Below, piece by piece: positions 60,874 through 64,000 of a DNA stretch of 64,000 nucleotides. Every line of letters begins with the position of its first letter. The stretch's first letter is position 1. Made by a program: the position numbers and the translations under genes. The stretch is from an uncultured Bacilli bacterium. GTDB lineage: Bacteria > Bacillota_I > Bacilli_A > RF39 > UBA660. The stretch lies in NCBI GenBank assembly GCA_944329375.1, contig CALVIB010000003.1, positions 1 to 64,000 on the forward strand, in the 5' to 3' direction. Below the pieces are notes generated by a model. That model had not been told where the DNA came from, did not search any database, and was given only the letters and a program-made list of their open reading frames with translations.

Positions 60874-61887
60874 TTACTTACCAAACAAACTCATAATTCC
60901 CTTTTTACTTTCTGATTGACCAGCAACATCTTGTTTATAAAAACCTAATTTTACCAAAAATTTATCTAAATCTTCATTATTGGAAGATTGGTCATTTAAT
61001 GGTGGAATTTTATAAAATACACTTAATCCAGTCTCATACTCGAAATCAGAAACATCAGAATCACTAAGCATACATTGATTTAAAACGATTTTTTTATCTT
61101 TATCTCGCTGTAATACTTGAGGGTCTCTAGCAAGTAATTTATTTAATTGGATTTTAGAGGGCTCTAATAAATAAATAACTTCATTAGATAAACTCTCAGC
61201 CACAGTACTAGCATTCGCATCTATCAAAATAACATCAGAATTACTATATTTAGTAATAGTATTACCAAGCTCACTTCCAGACACACTATACATTTTATCC
61301 TCATCAAAATACATAAAATCATGTTTATCAACCTCAAGTGCGACAACATCATAATTACGAGCTAATTGTTTTTTAGCAATATATGTTAAAGTAGTAGAAC
61401 CAGCTCCTGGAGTTACATCTTTAAAACAGATAACTACACAACGCTTTAACTCTTGAACTGGTTGATTAACGTTTACATTATATGAATAATTTACATCATG
61501 GGTCGTATCTAATTGATGATACTGAGCCACATCCCTATAACTATTTGGATGTTCATAAAGCCATTTTACACCTTCAACATTCATTGTAAAATTATAAATT
61601 CGCATTGAAATTAAATCAGATAAATATTCAGGATTAGACGTTTCTGGTGAGCCATCTAATAAAAGTATTAATTTATCCATATCCAAAGATAATGACAATT
61701 GTTGTAAAGTTTTTATGTTTTTATAATCTTTTAACGCTGTAACATCTAAAATCATTTTATTAAAGAAGAAATTTTTAAATGTTTCTACAATTTCATTAAC
61801 TGTAAATTCACCTTCTAACTTCTTAATAACTTCAATATCTAAATTAGCCAAAGCATCACGATATTTATTAGCAATTATTACATTCAC
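60874..61887 (-). CDS. TadZ/CpaE-like ParA-family protein with altered P-loop
   Basis: 337 aa. An N-terminal receiver-like domain (about 1-135) is followed by a MinD/ParA-like domain: VVICFKDVTPGAGSTTL is the P-loop place, reading PGAGSTTL instead of KGGxGKTT, and ILIDANAS near 225 is the Walker B-like strand. Tad and Cpa systems use this protein to position the pilus machine. It starts at GTG after AGGAGG and ends just upstream of the VirB2 promoter. ATP binding may be weak, as the signature Lys is missing. Confidence 0.75.
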   Translation of the reverse strand: MNVIIANKYRDALANLDIEVIKKLEGEFTVNEIVETFKNFFFNKMILDVTALKDYKNIKTLQQLSLSLDMDKLILLLDGSPETSNPEYLSDLISMRIYNFTMNVEGVKWLYEHPNSYRDVAQYHQLDTTHDVNYSYNVNVNQPVQELKRCVVICFKDVTPGAGSTTLTYIAKKQLARNYDVVALEVDKHDFMYFDEDKMYSVSGSELGNTITKYSNSDVILIDANASTVAESLSNEVIYLLEPSKIQLNKLLARDPQVLQRDKDKKIVLNQCMLSDSDVSDFEYETGLSVFYKIPPLNDQSSNNEDLDKFLVKLGFYKQDVAGQSESKKGIMSLFGK

Positions 61888-61902
61888 TTATCAACGCCTC
61901 CT

Positions 61903-62391
61903 TTAACTATCTATCTCATTAAATATCATAGTTTCACCACTAACTGGTAATCTAAGCAATTGACTTATAACAGGTACATCAAAATACATATATGCAATTA
62001 CTCTATAATATTTACCACATTTTGCTCTATCAGAATTTACTGTACATGTATCAAACTCATATACACAGTACTGGTAATCACTTGTCTTGTTAATCAAAAT
62101 CCCATCATTACCACCATTACCACTAACAGTTGATTCACAATTTGCAGTGTTTTTTACAGTTCCAACATTTTGCCTATATCCAATATTTTTCATCCAATCT
62201 TCTATTCGTTCTTCCGTAGAATCATTTACTCCAGTGGTATAACCTTGGTCTTTTTCAATCTCTTCAATTATTTTATTTTTTACTTTAAATGCTTTAGAAT
62301 ATGATAATGATCCAATAAAGAAGGCGAGTAAAATTATAACAAATAAAATTACTAGATTAAAAACACCAGCATTTGCAATTGCTTCTTTCAT
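61903..62391 (-). CDS. TadE/pseudopilin-like protein 2
   Basis: 162 aa. N-terminal MKEAIANAGVFNLVILFVI with one membrane helix, then an external domain with four Cys (TANCEST, YQYCVYEF, DTCTV, AKCGKYY). The layout is that of TadE-like minor pilins. It overlaps the upstream gene by ATGA. It shares the M-[KR]-E-[AS] start with the two neighbouring genes. Confidence 0.68.
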   Translation of the reverse strand: MKEAIANAGVFNLVILFVIILLAFFIGSLSYSKAFKVKNKIIEEIEKDQGYTTGVNDSTEERIEDWMKNIGYRQNVGTVKNTANCESTVSGNGGNDGILINKTSDYQYCVYEFDTCTVNSDRAKCGKYYRVIAYMYFDVPVISQLLRLPVSGETMIFNEIDS

Positions 62392-62885
62392 ACTCTATCC
62401 CCCTGTTCTTGATGATCACTAAAATTATAAATTCTTTCTCCCTTAGTATATACAGGCAACTTAAATTCACCAACAATTGGTAAATTAGCATAAATATAGC
62501 TTATTAAAGAATAATTATAATAGATAGGTTCATTATCTCCATTATATCTATCATTTTCATTTGCACCTCTATCATCTTCAAAATAATAAACACAGTACAA
62601 ATATTTAGCATCCTTAGACCTAACCAATTTACCACCATCTTTTTCTGAAGGACAATCAGTTTGACCTTCAGGATTATAAGTATAGCCAATACTACTTAAA
62701 TAAGTTTCCATTTCTTCTCTAGAAAATTGATTATATCCTTCGAATTTATCCAACGAATACAAAAGTCTTTCATTAACTTTAAAAGCTTTATAATAACTAA
62801 TAGTAGCTGAAAGTAAACCGAAAACTATAATTACAAATAAAATAATTATATTATACAAAAATACACTACCAATACTTTCACGCAT
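62388..62885 (-). CDS. TadE/pseudopilin-like protein 1
   Basis: 165 aa. N-terminal MRESIGSVFLYNIIILFVI is a single membrane helix; the external part carries two Cys (QTDCPSEK and LYCVYYF) and a final basic patch. SYYKAFKVNERL closely mirrors SYSKAFKVKNKI in the next gene, so the two are tandem paralogues. Probable minor pilin or pilin-assembly factor. Confidence 0.68.
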   Translation of the reverse strand: MRESIGSVFLYNIIILFVIIVFGLLSATISYYKAFKVNERLLYSLDKFEGYNQFSREEMETYLSSIGYTYNPEGQTDCPSEKDGGKLVRSKDAKYLYCVYYFEDDRGANENDRYNGDNEPIYYNYSLISYIYANLPIVGEFKLPVYTKGERIYNFSDHQEQGDRV

Positions 62886-62910
62886 TTTTAATCACCACCC
62901 TATATCTAAG

Positions 62911-62931
62911 AAAAACTTGCTTTAAAGCAAG
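62911..62931 (-). terminator. Terminator after pilin-like gene, inside the operon
   Basis: Minus-strand CTTGCTTTAAAGCAAG palindrome followed by U run; would let pilin mRNA exceed downstream mRNA. Confidence 0.7.
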
Positions 62932-62933
62932 CA

Positions 62934-63155
62934 TTAATTTGAAGTAGTACAATCAATATTAGAAATAGTTTGACCTGCGTAAGTTCCACCTTGACATGTA
63001 CTTCCTTGTACATATCCTCCACCATCAGTACAACATGCACGACCACTGGCAGTTTTCATCAAACTATTTACAAGTGGTGTAACAACAGCTACAACAACAC
63101 CAATTAAAATTATAGCAACAACAGTTAAATTAGCTTCTCCTGCAGCTTCTTTCAT
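62934..63155 (-). CDS. Small pilin-like protein
   Basis: 73 aa. N-terminal MKEAAGEANLTVVAIILIG is one long hydrophobic helix, followed by a short external region with four Cys (ACCTDGG, STCQGG, DCTTSN). It resembles the Flp/class III-like pilins of Tad systems in size and position, but the exact G/x4-E-Y cleavage box is not seen. A private promoter and terminator fit a major subunit. Confidence 0.7.
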   Translation of the reverse strand: MKEAAGEANLTVVAIILIGVVVAVVTPLVNSLMKTASGRACCTDGGGYVQGSTCQGGTYAGQTISNIDCTTSN

Positions 63156-63182
63156 AACTTATCACCTACCCTCCTATTATTA

Positions 63183-63191
63183 ATTATAACA
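63183..63191 (-). promoter_or_regulatory. Extended -10 promoter of pilin gene
   Basis: Minus-strand TGTTATAAT in the gap after the TadB/C-like gene, followed by AGGAGGG-type ribosome site. Confidence 0.5.
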
Positions 63192-63215
63192 TAAATAAAA
63201 TTCTTTGACTATACC

Positions 63216-64000
63216 TTAATAATTCATCATCATCATCATTGACAGTAACAAAAATCCTAAAATGCCACCGCCAGTTCCAAAAAGCATAATCATAGTTTTA
63301 TTTTCCATCTTTTCCAAACGTTCTTTATATTTTTGCTCACGCGCTTTATTCTGTAAAGTGGAAATAGTTTTTGAAAACATAAGTAATTGTTCTTGCTTAT
63401 TTTCTTGACTACCTAAACCTAAACGGTAAAGCAATCTCATCATTCTCATAGAATCACGTACAGGATATTCATTTGCAAAATCCATATATGGTTGAACAGA
63501 TGAATCACCAGCATCAATTTTAGCAACCAATTTTCTTAAACCAGGTTTAAAGATATCAGGTGCAGTTTCAATAGAACGAGAAAGCGCTACTGGAACTGTA
63601 TAATGTTGAACTAAAATTTCTAGTCCCTTTAAATAGTATGGAAGCATTAAATTAATTTTATGCAAATTTTGCTTATAATAATTACTCAATTGCATATAAG
63701 GTAACTTAAATAAAGCAAAACCAATTAATAAAGAAAGTAAAATATAAGCAAATGAAAGTTGATTCATGAATATAAATAAACAAAATATAATACCAATTAT
63801 ACCATTACGAACTCTAAGTCCATACATTTTGCCAATATCAACATCTCCACCATATCTTATTTTTAATAGAAATTCATAATCAGATTCCATTAAAGTTCTA
63901 AAATAAGGCTCAGTTTCTTTAATAAATTTATTAGAATTAAAATGATTATTGTATTCAAGTAAAAATATAACAACAATTGCAATAATTATAAAAGTTAAAC
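63216..64000 (-). CDS. TadB/TadC-like type II/IV pilus membrane protein (T2SSF), cut by window end
   Basis: At least 261 aa. The frame is open to the edge of the window: LTFIIIAIVVIFLLEYN then KETEPYFRTLMES lie upstream of the internal ATG at 63890, so that ATG is not the start. Further membrane segments sit before and after a T2SSF-type domain (YYLKGLEILVQHYTVPVAL, VRDSMRMMRLLYRLGLG, then a final helix). Such proteins are the inner-membrane platform of Tad/type IV pili. Confidence 0.75.
   Translation of the reverse strand, partial: LTFIIIAIVVIFLLEYNNHFNSNKFIKETEPYFRTLMESDYEFLLKIRYGGDVDIGKMYGLRVRNGIIGIIFCLFIFMNQLSFAYILLSLLIGFALFKLPYMQLSNYYKQNLHKINLMLPYYLKGLEILVQHYTVPVALSRSIETAPDIFKPGLRKLVAKIDAGDSSVQPYMDFANEYPVRDSMRMMRLLYRLGLGSQENKQEQLLMFSKTISTLQNKAREQKYKERLEKMENKTMIMLFGTGGGILGFLLLSMMMMMNY

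Noticed and set aside
63216-63890. Internal ATG at 63890 as start of the TadB/C-like protein
   Set aside because: The frame stays open with a membrane segment to the window edge, and there is no ribosome site before that ATG.
44851-64000. Reading the cluster as a complete integrative conjugative element
   Set aside because: No relaxase, integrase, excisionase, origin of transfer, tRNA target or flanking repeats seen within the window; only one border is visible.
1-64000. CRISPR array or tRNA genes
   Set aside because: No regularly spaced repeats and no tRNA-like T-arm sequences other than that of tmRNA were seen.
1-64000. Use of UGA as tryptophan (mollicute code)
   Set aside because: Conserved Trp positions are TGG and the standard code gives full-length proteins throughout.

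Overview
The window is AT-rich (visibly well under 35% GC) bacterial chromosome with standard-code genes, strong Shine-Dalgarno sites and sigma-A type promoters. It encodes peptidoglycan enzymes (mraY, a D,D-carboxypeptidase) and sporulation genes (gerA/gerC/gerB, spmA/spmB). This points to an endospore-forming Bacillota, probably an uncultured gut Bacilli/Erysipelotrichia-like lineage; the lineage is inference. TGA is used as a stop and Trp is TGG, so this is not a UGA-recoding mollicute. Most genes lie on the minus strand.

Layout: (1) 1-13.9 kb, DNA repair and translation housekeeping: dinB behind a LexA-like box, yqeG, miaA, queA, ruvB, ruvA, two membrane orphans, fmt, priA, a beta-lactamase-fold hydrolase, tig, mraY and a HAD protein. 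(2) 13.9-20.1 kb, ribosome and translation operons: infC-rpmI-rplT behind an attenuator of the L20-leader type, and rimP-nusA-rnpM-infB-(two orphan paralogues)-rbfA. RimP is reduced to its N-terminal domain and L20 carries an extra C-terminal domain. (3) 20.2-29.3 kb, accessory genes: a CPBP protease, a phosphoesterase, a HExxH zincin, a repeat protein, ASCH plus an ADP-ribosylglycohydrolase fused to a pseudo-hydrolase, GNAT, a membrane-bound XRE regulator with a BNR-like partner, and an RlmCD-type methyltransferase. (4) 29.4-39.5 kb, spore germination (gerA-gerC-gerB), a ferredoxin, rluB, the dacB-spmA-spmB cortex module, a lipoprotein and a transglutaminase-like protein. (5) 39.6-44.8 kb, the trans-translation module (rnr, smpB, ssrA), a YjdF-like membrane protein, rmuC and a rhodanese. 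(6) 44.8-64 kb, a large cluster, almost all on the minus strand, combining Tad-pilus-type genes (TadB/C-like membrane protein, small pilin, two TadE-like proteins, TadZ/CpaE-like ATPase) with a Gram-positive type IV secretion set (four VirB2-like proteins, VirB6/TrbL-like, PrgI/VirB3-like, a VirB4 split into two genes, VirD4/TraG-like coupling protein and two VirB1-like cell-wall hydrolases). No relaxase, integrase or attachment site is visible.

The two most unusual items are this Tad/T4SS chimera and a small structured RNA of about 110-130 nt. The RNA occurs three times (near 1.3, 7.6 and 39.7 kb), each copy with its own promoter, two conserved hairpins joined by an A-rich linker, and an intrinsic terminator. 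I do not recognise it as a known family.

Positions and motifs come from reading the sequence. Family names are recognised from motifs without database searches.
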